Assembly (NCBI GenBank): GCA_009776345.1
Contig: WRLS01000005.1
Location: forward strand, 1-28,163
DNA: 28,163 nucleotides
Direction: 5' to 3'
Origin: Oscillospiraceae bacterium
GTDB taxonomy: Bacteria; Bacillota; Clostridia; Oscillospirales; Ruminococcaceae
The notes beneath the pieces are model-generated. The model had not been told where the DNA came from and did no database searches. It was given only the letters and a program-made list of their open reading frames with translations. Numbering within the stretch: position 1 is the first letter of the stretch; each line of letters begins with the position of its first letter. Position numbers and translations under genes: made by a program. Of this stretch, positions 15,228 to 24,549 are shown one piece after another.

Positions 15228-16447
15228 ATGGAAAGCATTAAACAAATCCCCGGCGGCGTATGCGCCCCGAAAGGCTTCAAGGCCGCCGGTATCCACTGCG
15301 GCATCGCAAAAAAAGTTGACAAAAAGGACCTGGCGCTGATCTTCAGCGAAGCCCCCGGTTCGTGCGCGGCGGTGCTTACCACCAACAAGGTGCAGGCCGC
15401 CCCGATCCGCGTAACGCAAAACCACCTTGCGAATGGGACGGCACAGGCGTTTTTGTGCAACTCCGGTAACGCGAACGCCTGTACCCTTGACGGGGACAAA
15501 GTCGCAAATCAAATGTGCGAAATCGCGGCGAGAGAGCTTAACATCCCGCCCGAGGATGTCGTAGTCGCGTCAACCGGTGTGATCGGTCAGGCGCTCAGTA
15601 TCCATCCGGTAGACGCGGGCATGAAGCAGCTTGTCCGGCTGCTGGACAGATCGGGCGGGGAGGACGCGGCGCGCGCCATAATGACCACCGACCTGCTCAA
15701 AAAGGAAATCTCTGTTTGCTTTGAAATCGGCGGGGCAGAATGTAGGATGGGCGCGGCGGCAAAAGGCTCCGGCATGATCAACCCGAATATGGCGACGATG
15801 CTTGCGTTTATCACAACAGACACGGCAATCTCCCCGCAAATGCTGCGTGCGGCGATTTCCACTGTAACGCAAGATACCTTCAATATGGTCAGCGTGGACG
15901 GCGACACCTCCACCAACGACATGGCGGCGGTTTTGGCGAACGGCATGGCGGCAAACCCGCTTATCCAAGCGCCCGGCGAGGATTATGACAGCTTTTTGAA
16001 GGCGCTGACTTATGTTTGCATCTACCTCGCGCGGATGATCGCGAAGGACGGCGAGGGCGCGACAAAGCTTTTGGAATGCAGTGTGAAGGGCGCGAAGGAT
16101 GAAAGCTCCGCGCGTGTGCTTGCAAAAAGCGTAATTTCATCAAATCTCGTAAAAGCCGCGATGTTCGGCGGGGACGCCAATTGGGGCAGGATTTTATGCG
16201 CGATGGGCTACTCCGGCGCGCAGTTCGACCCGCAGCGCGTGTCGCTGTATTTCAGCTCGGGCGCGGGGACGATTTTAGTCTGCAAGGACGGCGCGGGCTT
16301 GCCGTTTACCGAGGAAAGGGCAGCGGCGATTTTATCGGAGCCGGAAATCGAGCTGCAGCTTGTTCTCGGGGACGGCGAAGGCGAAGCCGTGGCGTGGGGC
16401 TGTGACCTCACATACGATTATGTTAAAATAAATGGGGATTACAGGTC

Positions 16448-16451
<4 letters not shown>
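15228..16451 (+). CDS. argJ: Bifunctional glutamate N-acetyltransferase / amino-acid acetyltransferase
   Basis: ArgJ moves the acetyl group from acetylornithine to glutamate, closing the acetyl cycle of arginine synthesis; some members also use acetyl-CoA. The 407-residue protein has the self-cleavage site in KGSGMINPNMATML with Thr190 as the new N-terminal nucleophile, and the STGVIG segment (115-120) of the oxyanion region. GGAGG at 15216-15220 fits the ATG. The stop overlaps the argB start in ATGA, a classic translational coupling. Its presence means no separate argE is needed for ornithine release. Whether it is mono- or bifunctional cannot be read from the sequence. Confidence 0.95.
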
Positions 16452-17332
<881 letters not shown>

Positions 17333-17339
17333 CGGATAC

Positions 17340-17370
17340 TTGCTATTATACAGCATTTGCCGTATAATAG
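17340..17370 (+). promoter_or_regulatory. Promoter and operator of the toxin-antitoxin pair
   Basis: TTGCTA (17340-17345) and a perfect TATAAT (17363-17368) are 17 bases apart. A perfect inverted repeat CTATTATAC (17343-17351) / GTATAATAG (17362-17370) covers both boxes. This is the usual position for binding by the antitoxin or its complex, so autoregulation is likely. Confidence 0.75.
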
Positions 17371-17394
17371 TGTACATATAAGGAGCTGATGTAA

Positions 17395-17694
17395 TTGTCC
17401 ACTAAAACTATAACCGTCCGTATTGATGAGGATACCAAACGGGAAGCAGAGGTCATATTGGGGGAAATCGGCCTGAACATGACTTCCTTATTCAACGCTT
17501 GCCTAAAAGCTGTCGTGCGGGAAAAAAGGGTGCCTTTCGCTTTGGTCGGCAACGAATTTGCACAAAAACAAATGATCCGTGCTATGCTAACTCAGTCAGA
17601 AGCCGCCGCCGCTGACCCATCCTCAAAGCGTTACACGCATGAAGAAATTTTTTTGCCATTGAGAAAGCGGTATGGGTATGAGCTTCAAGATTGA
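17395..17694 (+). CDS. RelB/DinJ-family antitoxin
   Basis: The 99-residue protein starts with STKTITVRIDEDTKREAEVI, a ribbon-helix-helix DNA-binding segment typical of RelB/DinJ antitoxins, followed by GLNMTSLFNACLKAVVREKRVPF and a charged C-terminal tail that would wrap the toxin. It should neutralise the partner and repress its own promoter. TTG at 17395 is supported by AAGGAGCT (17380-17387). The last bases overlap the toxin start. It has its own promoter and operator, independent of the arginine operon around it. Confidence 0.88.
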   Translation: MSTKTITVRIDEDTKREAEVILGEIGLNMTSLFNACLKAVVREKRVPFALVGNEFAQKQMIRAMLTQSEAAAADPSSKRYTHEEIFLPLRKRYGYELQD

Positions 17695-17974
17695 ATATAT
17701 CTCAACCTTTTATTGCGATGTCCTGTCCGTTACAGATTTTTTGGCAGAATATCCGAATAAAGCTGCGCGCATCTTTGCAAAGGCCGATAAAAGCATTGGA
17801 AACCTTAAAAATATGCCGGAAATGTACCCGGTTTACGTGGATTTCCCATCTTTTCGTTATATTGTTGTAGAAGATTATTTGATTTTTTACAAATTCATAA
17901 AGCAAAGCGGCATAGTAGAAATTCACCGTTTGCTGTATGGGCGAATGGATATCCCGGAACATATGCATGAATAA
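17678..17974 (+). CDS. RelE/ParE-superfamily toxin
   Basis: The 98-residue protein has the size and fold pattern of the RelE/ParE group: an N-terminal strand (FKIEYISTF), two helices (FLAEYPNKAARIFAKADKSI), and a C-terminal sheet with FRYIVVEDYLIFYKF and EIHRLLYGRMD, where family members carry conserved Arg/Tyr residues. Targets in the family are ribosome-bound mRNA (RelE) or DNA gyrase (ParE); the LLYGRMD ending leans to ParE-like, but this cannot be settled by eye. The start at 17678 (or 17672) overlaps the antitoxin stop. The gene ends 5 bases before the duplicated argB tail. Confidence 0.85.
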   Translation: MSFKIEYISTFYCDVLSVTDFLAEYPNKAARIFAKADKSIGNLKNMPEMYPVYVDFPSFRYIVVEDYLIFYKFIKQSGIVEIHRLLYGRMDIPEHMHE

Positions 17975-17978
17975 AGAC

Positions 17979-18022
17979 GATGAGCGATGAAGGCATCGGC
18001 ACGATGTTTTCGATGGGCGGGT
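17979..18022 (+). repeat. Direct repeat, right copy (duplicated argB 3' end)
   Basis: It matches 17287-17330 with 42 of 44 bases identical. It lies 5 bases after the toxin stop and directly before the GNAT gene start. Confidence 0.9.
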
Positions 18023-18024
18023 GA
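17980..18024 (+). pseudogene. argB C-terminal fragment (14 codons plus stop)
   Basis: In frame, this segment encodes MSDEGIGTMFSMGG and a TGA stop, against MTDEGIGTMFSMGG at the ArgB C-terminus. The stop overlaps the start of the next gene as TGATG. It is a remnant created when the toxin-antitoxin pair was inserted; its GATGGGCGGG stretch probably acts as the ribosome site of the following gene. Confidence 0.8.
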
Positions 18025-18464
18025 TGGATATGCGGATTAGGAAAATGGCTCCCGATGATTATGAAAGCGTTTACGATCTATGGGGCAACACGCCCGGCAT
18101 AGGGCTGAACGCCGCTGATGATTCAAAAGAAGGCATAGAAAAATATCTGCTCCGCAATCCCAATACCTGTTTCGTTGCCGAAAAAGACGGCGGGATTATA
18201 GGCGTGATCCTAAGCGGGCATGACGGGCGCAGGGGGCTTATTTACCATATGGCGGTCAATGCATCCGAAAAGGGGCGGGGAGTTGGAAGCGCGCTGCTGG
18301 AACACGCTTTGGAATCGCTGAAAAATGAAGGTATAGCCAAAGTCTATATCATGGTTTTTAAGGATAATGTACAAGGGAACTCTTTTTGGGAGAAGCGGGG
18401 ATTTACCGTCCCCGTCGGGACGCTGTACAGGGCCAAAGAAATTATGCCAATTGGCGGGGAGTAA
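18024..18464 (+). CDS. GNAT acetyltransferase
   Basis: The 146-residue protein is a standard single-domain GNAT: IRKMAPDDYESVYDLW at the N-terminus, EKDGGIIGVILSGHDGRRGLIYHMAV in the central sheet, the acetyl-CoA loop EKGRGVGSALL, and NVQGNSFWEKRGF near the end. The substrate is unknown. Possible starts are ATG at 18024, which overlaps the argB-tail stop, or ATG at 18030, better spaced from GGGCGGG. One base separates its stop from the GyrI-like gene, so both are translated together. It is probably an accessory gene captured between argB and argD, and before the toxin-antitoxin insertion it probably abutted argB directly. Confidence 0.87.
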   Translation: MDMRIRKMAPDDYESVYDLWGNTPGIGLNAADDSKEGIEKYLLRNPNTCFVAEKDGGIIGVILSGHDGRRGLIYHMAVNASEKGRGVGSALLEHALESLKNEGIAKVYIMVFKDNVQGNSFWEKRGFTVPVGTLYRAKEIMPIGGE

Positions 18465-18465
18465 A

Positions 18466-18939
18466 ATGGATATAAAAAAATGTACTAAAGAATCGTTTAG
18501 CGTTATCGGCAAGGAAGGTTCAACAAATGACGGAGATGGATTTATTCAAAAATTATGGGAAGCCGCGAACAGTCATTATGCTGAAATCGCAAATTTAGTA
18601 AAGACAGATGAAAACGGCAACCCTGTTGGGTTCTGGGGGGCAATGAGTGATTTTTCGCGCTCTTTCATGCCGTGGGAAAACGGCTTGTCAAAAGGGCTGT
18701 ATCTCGCGGGGGCGGAAGTGAAGGATGGCGCGGAGGCACCCGACGGTTGGGTTAAATGGACAATTCCCGCATCTGAATTTCTTTACGTTAAAGCTGAAAA
18801 CGGGGCGGAGGAAACTGTTCCCGCTGTGATGAAATATCTGGAAGCCAATAACTTGAAGTTAGCAGGGGCCATCAACGATTTTCTTTGCCCCGAAGAAGAT
18901 ATGCAGTTATATATGTTCTTTCCTGTCCGCAGAATATGA
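18466..18939 (+). CDS. GyrI-like / effector-binding domain protein
   Basis: The 157-residue protein looks like a stand-alone ligand-binding domain of the GyrI/AraC effector-binding type: an opening KKCTKESFSVIGKEG strand, a helix around FIQKLWEAANSHYAEI, a YLAGAEV strand, the WVKWTIPASEFLYVKA segment and a closing MQLYMFFPVRRI strand. There is no DNA-binding domain. Such proteins bind small molecules or sequester inhibitors of gyrase; the ligand here is unknown. It starts 1 base after the GNAT stop and ends 21 bases before argD. Earlier in-frame codons lie inside the GNAT gene. The neighbouring acetyltransferase may act on the same compound, which is only inference. Confidence 0.7.
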   Translation: MDIKKCTKESFSVIGKEGSTNDGDGFIQKLWEAANSHYAEIANLVKTDENGNPVGFWGAMSDFSRSFMPWENGLSKGLYLAGAEVKDGAEAPDGWVKWTIPASEFLYVKAENGAEETVPAVMKYLEANNLKLAGAINDFLCPEEDMQLYMFFPVRRI

Positions 18940-18960
18940 TCATAAATAAGGAGTGATCCC

Positions 18961-20163
18961 ATGTATTTTTCCGAGATCAAAAAACTGGATCAGCAGTACG
19001 TCGCCAACACCTACGCCCGCTTTGATCTGGATGTCGCGTCCGGCGCGGACGCTCGCGCAAGCGACGTTTCCGGCAAGCAGTACATCGACTTCTCATCGGG
19101 CATCGGCGTAAACAGCCTGGGCTTCGGCAACCCGAAATGGGTCGATGCAGTGAAAAAACAGATCGACACGCTGGCGCATATCTCTAACCTGTTTTACACC
19201 ACGCCGCAAATGGAGCTTGCGAAGCTGCTCTGCGAGAAGACCGGCATGAAGCGCGTGTTCTTCTCAAACTCCGGCGCGGAGGCAAACGAAGGCGCGATCA
19301 AAACCGCGCGCAAATACGGCGCGGATAAATACGGGCCGGAGCGCTGCGAAATCGTCACGCTGCAAAATTCCTTCCACGGCCGCACTATCGCAACGCTGGC
19401 GGCTACGGGGCAGGATGCCTTCCATAAAAATTTCGGCCCCTTCCCTGCCGGTTTCGTCTACGCGAAAGCGGATGACATCGGCGATTTAGAGTCCAAAATA
19501 AGCGGCAAAACCTGCGCGGTCATGATCGAGCCTGTACAGGGCGAGGGCGGCGTAATCGCGCTGGAAAAAGATTTTGTAGGCGCTGTCGCTAAACTCTGCG
19601 CAGAAAAAGATATTTTGCTTATCGTGGATGAAATCCAATCGGGCGTTGGGCGCACAGGCAAATTTCTAAGCTGTGAGCATTACGGCATAAAGCCCGATAT
19701 CGTCACGCTGGCGAAGGGCTTGGGCGGCGGATTGCCGATCGGCGCGGTGCTGTTCGGGGACAAAACTAAAGACACGCTGGGCTTCGGCGACCACGGCTCG
19801 ACCTTCGGCGGAAACCCTATAGTATGCGCGGGCGCGGCGGAGGTTCTACGCTCTTTGGACGGTAAATTTTTGGATGACGTCACGGAAAAGGGCGAATATT
19901 TCGCAAATAAGCTTTGCGCGATAGAACACGTGTCCGGCATTTCCGGCAAGGGCATGATGATAGGCATTGAGCTTTTGGACGGCATTGCGGCGCTTGATGC
20001 CGTAAAGGCCGCGATCAAAAAAGGGCTGATCCTCCTCACGGCTAAAACAAAAATAAGGCTTCTGCCGCCGCTGACCATCAGCTATGATGAAATCGACAGG
20101 GGCCTTGATATCCTTCGCGATGTACTGTGCGAGTTATATGACACAAAGGAGCAGCCGCAATGA
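18961..20163 (+). CDS. argD: Acetylornithine aminotransferase
   Basis: ArgD transfers an amino group from glutamate to N-acetylglutamate semialdehyde, giving acetylornithine, with pyridoxal phosphate. The 400-residue class III aminotransferase shows SNSGAEANEGAIK (102-114), FHGRT (138-142), IVDEIQSGVGRTG with Asp223, and the cofactor Lys252 in TLAKGLGGGLP. AAGGAG fits the ATG. The stop overlaps the argF start as ATGA. Close relatives can also act in lysine synthesis (succinyl-DAP route), but ddh nearby suggests that route is bypassed here. Confidence 0.94.
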   Translation: MYFSEIKKLDQQYVANTYARFDLDVASGADARASDVSGKQYIDFSSGIGVNSLGFGNPKWVDAVKKQIDTLAHISNLFYTTPQMELAKLLCEKTGMKRVFFSNSGAEANEGAIKTARKYGADKYGPERCEIVTLQNSFHGRTIATLAATGQDAFHKNFGPFPAGFVYAKADDIGDLESKISGKTCAVMIEPVQGEGGVIALEKDFVGAVAKLCAEKDILLIVDEIQSGVGRTGKFLSCEHYGIKPDIVTLAKGLGGGLPIGAVLFGDKTKDTLGFGDHGSTFGGNPIVCAGAAEVLRSLDGKFLDDVTEKGEYFANKLCAIEHVSGISGKGMMIGIELLDGIAALDAVKAAIKKGLILLTAKTKIRLLPPLTISYDEIDRGLDILRDVLCELYDTKEQPQ

Positions 20164-21068
20164 AACATTTACTAAAACTTTTAGACCTGACCGGGGATGA
20201 AATCACCGAGCTCCTCAACCTCGCCGACCAGCTTAAATATGAGCTGAAACACGGCATCCCGCACCCGCATCTGGCGGGCAAAACGCTGGGGATGCTGTTC
20301 ACAAAGGCATCGACACGGACGCGCGTTTCCTTCGAGGTGGGCATGGTACAGCTGGGCGGTTACCCGCTGATACTCAGCGGCAACGATTTACAAATCGGCA
20401 GGGGCGAGCCTGTACAGGATACCGCGCGCGTGCTTTCGCGCTACATCGACGGGCTTATGATCCGCACGTTTTCCCAGCAGGACCCGGAGGACCTTGCAAA
20501 ATACGGCTCAATCCCCATAATCAACGGGCTTACAGATATGTACCACCCCTGCCAGGTTTTAGCCGACCTGATGACAATCCGCGAATACAAGGGCAAGCTG
20601 GAGGGGCTGAAGCTGTGTTACATCGGCGACGGCAACAATATGGCAAATTCCTTGACAGTTGGCGGGCTGAAGACAGGCATGGCTGTTTCCATCGCGGCGC
20701 CGAAAGGCTACGGGCCCGCAAAGGAAGTGCTGGATTTCGCGGCGGGGTATCCGGGCAAATTTAATTTGACCGATGATATTTTCACGGCGGCAAAGGATGC
20801 GGACGTAGTTGTTACGGATGTTTGGGCTTCGATGGGGCAGGAGCAGGAAATCATACAAAGGCAAAAAGATTTTGCGGGATATCAGGTCAACACTAAGCTA
20901 ATGTCACACGCAAAAGCCGACGCAATCGTACTGCACTGCCTCCCCGCGCACAGGGAGGAAGAAATCACCACAGAAATATTTGAAGCACACGCGGCTGAAA
21001 TCTTTGACGAAGCCGAAAACCGCCTTCACGCGCAAAAAGCCGTGCTGGTCAAGCTTATGAAAGGTTAG
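20160..21068 (+). CDS. argF: Ornithine carbamoyltransferase
   Basis: ArgF joins carbamoyl phosphate to ornithine to give citrulline. The 302-residue protein has the carbamoyl-phosphate loop STRTR (51-55), HPCQ (129-132), the ornithine-side DVWASMGQE (220-228) and HCLPAHR (259-265), which is the ornithine and not the aspartate form. It is translationally coupled to argD by ATGA overlap. ddh follows after 12 bases. argG, argH and carAB are not in the window, so the arginine cluster here ends at citrulline. Confidence 0.95.
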   Translation: MKHLLKLLDLTGDEITELLNLADQLKYELKHGIPHPHLAGKTLGMLFTKASTRTRVSFEVGMVQLGGYPLILSGNDLQIGRGEPVQDTARVLSRYIDGLMIRTFSQQDPEDLAKYGSIPIINGLTDMYHPCQVLADLMTIREYKGKLEGLKLCYIGDGNNMANSLTVGGLKTGMAVSIAAPKGYGPAKEVLDFAAGYPGKFNLTDDIFTAAKDADVVVTDVWASMGQEQEIIQRQKDFAGYQVNTKLMSHAKADAIVLHCLPAHREEEITTEIFEAHAAEIFDEAENRLHAQKAVLVKLMKG

Positions 21069-21080
21069 TGGGGTGTTTGC

Positions 21081-21968
21081 ATGAATAAACATAAAATCGC
21101 CGTAGTGGGCTACGGCAACATCGGCGCATACGCGGTGCAGGCCGTGAAGGCCGCGCCGGATATGCAGCTTATGGGGATCGTCAGGCGAAGCGGCGGCGGG
21201 GACATAGACGGAATACCGGTTGTTGATGATATCGCAAAGCTGGGTAAAGTGGACACAGCTCTGCTTTGTACGCCGACCTTGAATGTCGAAGAAGCCGCGC
21301 TGAAATACCTTGCAATGGGCATCAGCACCGTGGACAGCTTTGATATCCACGGGAAGATACCGCAGCTGCGGGAGTCATTGGACGCGGCCGCAAAGAAAAA
21401 CGGCGTTACCGCCGTTTTAGCCGCCGGCTGGGACCCGGGCAGTGATTCAGTTATCCGCGCGCTTCTGGAGGCAATGGCGCCAAAAGGCGTTACCTACACA
21501 AACTTCGGCCCCGGTATGAGCATGGGGCATACTGTCGCGGTAAAAGGCAAGGACGGCGTAAACGGCGCGCTCAGCATGACAATCCCGCTGGGCACAGGCA
21601 TCCACCGCAGGATTGTCTATGTCGAAGCGGCGCCCGGCGCGGATTTTGCGAAAATCACGGAAGATATAAAATCCGACCCATATTTTGTAAAGGACGAAAC
21701 CCATGTATTTAAAGCGGACGATGTCAATGCGCTGACCGACAAAGGCCACGGCGTATCCCTTACGCGCAAAGGCGTTTCCGGGCAAACGGACAACCAGCTC
21801 TTTGAGTTCAGCATGAAAATCAACAACCCCGCGCTGACATCCCAAATTATGGTTTCCTGCGCGAGGGCGGGACTGCGGCAAAAACCCGGCGCCTACACGA
21901 TGATTGAGATACCCGCCGTGGATTTCCTGCCGGGCGGGCGGGACAGCTGGATCGCGAAATTAGTGTAA
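21081..21968 (+). CDS. ddh: meso-Diaminopimelate dehydrogenase
   Basis: Ddh makes meso-diaminopimelate from tetrahydrodipicolinate, ammonia and NADPH in one step, serving lysine and peptidoglycan. The 295-residue protein has an N-terminal NADP-binding VVGYGNIGAYAVQAV, the conserved AAGWDPGSDSVIRAL, FGPGMSMGHTVAV and LGTGIHRRIVYVEA segments, and a C-terminal GAYTMIEIPAVDFLPG. It is slightly shorter than the well-known corynebacterial enzyme. GGGGTG precedes the ATG, 12 bases after the argF stop, so it is probably the last gene of the operon. Its 3' end overlaps the convergent URO-D-like gene by 9 bases. Confidence 0.93.
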   Translation: MNKHKIAVVGYGNIGAYAVQAVKAAPDMQLMGIVRRSGGGDIDGIPVVDDIAKLGKVDTALLCTPTLNVEEAALKYLAMGISTVDSFDIHGKIPQLRESLDAAAKKNGVTAVLAAGWDPGSDSVIRALLEAMAPKGVTYTNFGPGMSMGHTVAVKGKDGVNGALSMTIPLGTGIHRRIVYVEAAPGADFAKITEDIKSDPYFVKDETHVFKADDVNALTDKGHGVSLTRKGVSGQTDNQLFEFSMKINNPALTSQIMVSCARAGLRQKPGAYTMIEIPAVDFLPGGRDSWIAKLV

Positions 21969-22985
21969 CAGACTCTTAAGCTTGGGGTAAAGCTCTTTTG
22001 CTTCCTCTTGGCAGGATGTCCAAACCTGCAAAATGAGGTTGCGTTTTTCGGGTATATCGCCGGACAACAGCCGGTCAGTCTGCTCCTGCGTGATATAAAC
22101 CAGCAGGGGGATATCGTCCGGTATTTCGCGGGATATCTGCCATGGGTCGTGGTATTTGCCATCCAAGTCAAAGCCTGTCATGCCGGGTATATCGCCCAAA
22201 GACGCGACAAGGCCGTCATGATACGCGCCGCAGTAATGTATGCGCCCGCCGTCCAGTTCCCGGATAATGCGCGCGTCGTGCTTTTTGATGAAGTCATCGT
22301 AAAAATCGGTGCTGATCATATGTACGGCGCAGTCGGCCACCCTTCCGCCGCCTTTCCAGGCAACGCTCCAATCGTATAAAACGCCGGTTTCGGCGCCGAT
22401 AAATTCGCGGTAGCGTTTTGTCTGCGCGATCTGGTAATCCGTCATTTTCTCAAGAAGAAGCTCTACGCCCTCAGGGTCGTCGTAAAAGTCATACAGGAGA
22501 TCGTCCCCGCGCACAAGATAGGCATTGTTGAGCGCGCTTTGAAGGTCAAGGACTTCCATCTCGACCCAGCTTGGCTTGTTCTCAAGGAAATACTCGGTGT
22601 ATTCATACGCCTTCGCGAACCAGCCCGCGTCTAAATCAGGCATATCCATTGCCGCGATTTCACGCGGGCCGCGCTGTAAATTCCCGGTCGCGCAAACAGG
22701 GCTGTCCGTCGGGACGCGCATTTCACAGCCGAACGCATGGGCAATCTGCCCTGTACCGAAGGCAATCCCAACCTGCGGGATGACATCGTCGCCGATTTCT
22801 AAATGCGCCTGTATGCCCTTTAGCTGGCGGTCAAGCATTATCTTCGGCGATGTTATAAGCTCCTTTGTCGGCAAAGGCGTGCCGGGATAATTCATTATAA
22901 TTTTAGGCGATTTCAGCCCCCCGAGATATTCGCGCTTTAGCGCTTCGATGCGCCGGGTTTCGCTGTCCGAGATATTCAGCCGCAT
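21960..22985 (-). CDS. Uroporphyrinogen decarboxylase-like protein (URO-D family)
   Basis: The 341-residue protein has the pattern of the URO-D superfamily: a TIM-barrel type sequence with a C-terminal RIHYCGAYHDGLVASLGDIPGMTGFDL segment, where a cysteine or histidine often binds zinc in corrinoid methyltransferases of the MtaA/CmuA group. It lacks the N-terminal RPVWxMRQAGR signature of true heme-pathway HemE, so a methyl-transfer or unknown role is more likely. The ATG at 22985 has GAGGGC upstream. It follows the PHP gene by 18 bases in the same operon, and its end overlaps ddh. No corrinoid-binding protein is in the window. Substrate unknown. Confidence 0.72.
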   Translation of the reverse strand: MRLNISDSETRRIEALKREYLGGLKSPKIIMNYPGTPLPTKELITSPKIMLDRQLKGIQAHLEIGDDVIPQVGIAFGTGQIAHAFGCEMRVPTDSPVCATGNLQRGPREIAAMDMPDLDAGWFAKAYEYTEYFLENKPSWVEMEVLDLQSALNNAYLVRGDDLLYDFYDDPEGVELLLEKMTDYQIAQTKRYREFIGAETGVLYDWSVAWKGGGRVADCAVHMISTDFYDDFIKKHDARIIRELDGGRIHYCGAYHDGLVASLGDIPGMTGFDLDGKYHDPWQISREIPDDIPLLVYITQEQTDRLLSGDIPEKRNLILQVWTSCQEEAKELYPKLKSLLH

Positions 22986-23003
22986 TTTTTGCCCTCATTT
23001 CTA

Positions 23004-23819
23004 TTAAATTTCAATGTCAGTGAATTTGCCGTTTTGCAGTTGCTTTACAGCTTTAAACCCGCAGCGTTTGAGCATTTCTGCAGCTTCGTCAAAGCGAAAA
23101 TCCAAGCTGTCCGCGCTGTGGCAGTCGGAAGATATCACAACCCCCCCGCCTTCTTTCCACAACCTTTCCAGTATAAAGGGCGAAGGGTAGAAAAATTCGC
23201 GCCCCGGCTGCCTTGCAAGCGCGGTGTTAATTTCTGCAAGGCAGCCGACATCGGCGATCCGCGCGGCTGTATCGGCGCAGATATCGCGGTACCAATCGCT
23301 GCCCTCGTCAAAAAACCTACCGCCCCCGTTAAGCTTTACGATGATATTCATATGCCCGATTATATCCGGCTTGCGGGTTTGCGCCATTTGGCAAAGCGTA
23401 TCAAAATACAGCGCGATAAACTGCCGCACATCCCCATGCGCAAGCTTTTCTACGCCTTCCGCGAACATCTCCGGTTTATAATCTATGCAAAAATGCCCGC
23501 CGCTTTCTTCGTCCCTGAGATAATGCACGGAGCCGATCGTATAATCAAGCCCCTGCGCCTCCCAGTCCGACAGCCAATCATGCTCTATGCCCAAATACAG
23601 CTCGATTTCATCCGCGTATTTTTCTTTCAGGCGATAAAATTCCTGTTTATAAGCGGGGATGTCCTCATGCCGCAGGGCTTTGTCGTAAGGCTCGGGGCCG
23701 TGGTCGGATATGCCAAGGCTCACGAAACCTTTGGAAATGGCGGCGGTTACCATTTCCTCCATTGTATTTATGCCGTCGCTGAACGATGTATGCGTGTGCA
23801 GGTTGGATTTAAGCTTCAT
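23004..23819 (-). CDS. PHP-family histidinol-phosphatase
   Basis: The 271-residue protein is a PHP-domain phosphoesterase of the HisJ/HisK type, which removes phosphate from histidinol phosphate. Metal-binding signatures are LHTHTSFSDG (His8, His10, Asp15), ISDHGPEP, the GIEHDW region, IIGHMN and a late SSDCHS. Length matches the family. Its start overlaps the end of hisIE by 11 bases, which supports the histidine role. The URO-D-like gene follows 18 bases after the stop. Other PHP activities (for example nucleotide or polysaccharide phosphoesterase) are possible but less likely beside hisIE. Confidence 0.87.
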   Translation of the reverse strand: MKLKSNLHTHTSFSDGINTMEEMVTAAISKGFVSLGISDHGPEPYDKALRHEDIPAYKQEFYRLKEKYADEIELYLGIEHDWLSDWEAQGLDYTIGSVHYLRDEESGGHFCIDYKPEMFAEGVEKLAHGDVRQFIALYFDTLCQMAQTRKPDIIGHMNIIVKLNGGGRFFDEGSDWYRDICADTAARIADVGCLAEINTALARQPGREFFYPSPFILERLWKEGGGVVISSDCHSADSLDFRFDEAAEMLKRCGFKAVKQLQNGKFTDIEI

Positions 23820-24465
23820 CCGCGGACATCCTCTCCTGTTTTGTTTTCTTGTCGATTACATGGCGTCCGGCAAGCTCACGGCGGATATCATCCGGCGTGA
23901 TATTTTTCTGCGCCATAAGCACCATGGCGTGGTACGCCAAGTCCGCGATTTCGTACACAAGCTCGGCGCGGTCATTGTTTTTGGCGGCGATGATAACCTC
24001 GGAGCTTTCCTCGCCGATTTTCTTGAGGATCTTGTCGTCGCCCTTTTCAAACAAATACGTGGTGTAGGAGCCTTCTTTTTTCTGTGATTTTCGGCTTTCG
24101 ATCAGCGCGTATAATTTGTCCATGGAAAACGGCGCGGCATCTTCCGCGATAATATCATTGAAAAAACAGCTTTCAGCCCCGGTGTGGCAGGCGGGGCCTG
24201 TCTTATTTACACGCACAAGTAAGGTATCGCTGTCGCAGTCGGCGGCGATGGATACGATCTCCTGGATATTGCCGGAGGTTTCGCCCTTGCGCCATAACTG
24301 CCCGCGGCTGCGGCTCCAAAAACAGGTGCGCCGCTCCCGAAGCGAAATTTCCAGGCTTTCGCGGTTCATGTGCGCCATCATGAGGACGCTGCCGGTAGAA
24401 GCGTCTTGGATTATCGCGGGGATAAGGGAGTTTGCGTCCCACTTTAGGGATAATGTGTCAATCAT
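23809..24465 (-). CDS. hisIE: Phosphoribosyl-AMP cyclohydrolase / phosphoribosyl-ATP pyrophosphatase
   Basis: This fused enzyme catalyses the second and third steps of histidine synthesis. The 218-residue protein has a HisI domain (about 1-110) with FWSRSRGQLWRKGETSGN, metal-site DCDSD (76-80) and GPACHTG (Cys93, His94), and a HisE domain (about 115-210) with KGDDKILKKIGEESSEVIIA (Glu152, Glu153). AGGAGG lies upstream of the ATG. It is the first gene of a minus-strand operon with the PHP phosphatase and URO-D-like gene. Other his genes are absent; the space upstream is the repeat at 24550-25307, which may mark a rearrangement breakpoint. Confidence 0.95.
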   Translation of the reverse strand: MIDTLSLKWDANSLIPAIIQDASTGSVLMMAHMNRESLEISLRERRTCFWSRSRGQLWRKGETSGNIQEIVSIAADCDSDTLLVRVNKTGPACHTGAESCFFNDIIAEDAAPFSMDKLYALIESRKSQKKEGSYTTYLFEKGDDKILKKIGEESSEVIIAAKNNDRAELVYEIADLAYHAMVLMAQKNITPDDIRRELAGRHVIDKKTKQERMSADEA

Positions 24466-24549
24466 GGCGGGCCTCCTGTTTTGTGTTAAGATTTAGGTTT
24501 TAGGGTAGGGAGGGGGCTTGCCCCCGCCGTTAGTTCTGGCGTAAAAACT
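24466..24549. other. Short gap upstream of hisIE
   Basis: No gene. AGATTTAGGTTTTAGGG at 24489-24505 is a heptamer-repeat remnant. The hisIE promoter should lie here or in the adjoining repeat; no clear boxes were seen. Confidence 0.4.

Noticed and set aside
17333..17978. Toxin-antitoxin unit as part of an integrase-bearing element
   Set aside because: No integrase, transposase or further cargo lies between or next to the direct repeats.
18935..18944. Palindrome TATGATCATA before argD
   Set aside because: It is only 10 bases, includes the stop codon of the upstream gene, and has no associated promoter.
22989..23900. Plus-strand open frame of 303 codons opposite the PHP phosphatase
   Set aside because: The minus strand has a full PHP protein with metal motifs and operon overlap; the plus frame is its shadow.
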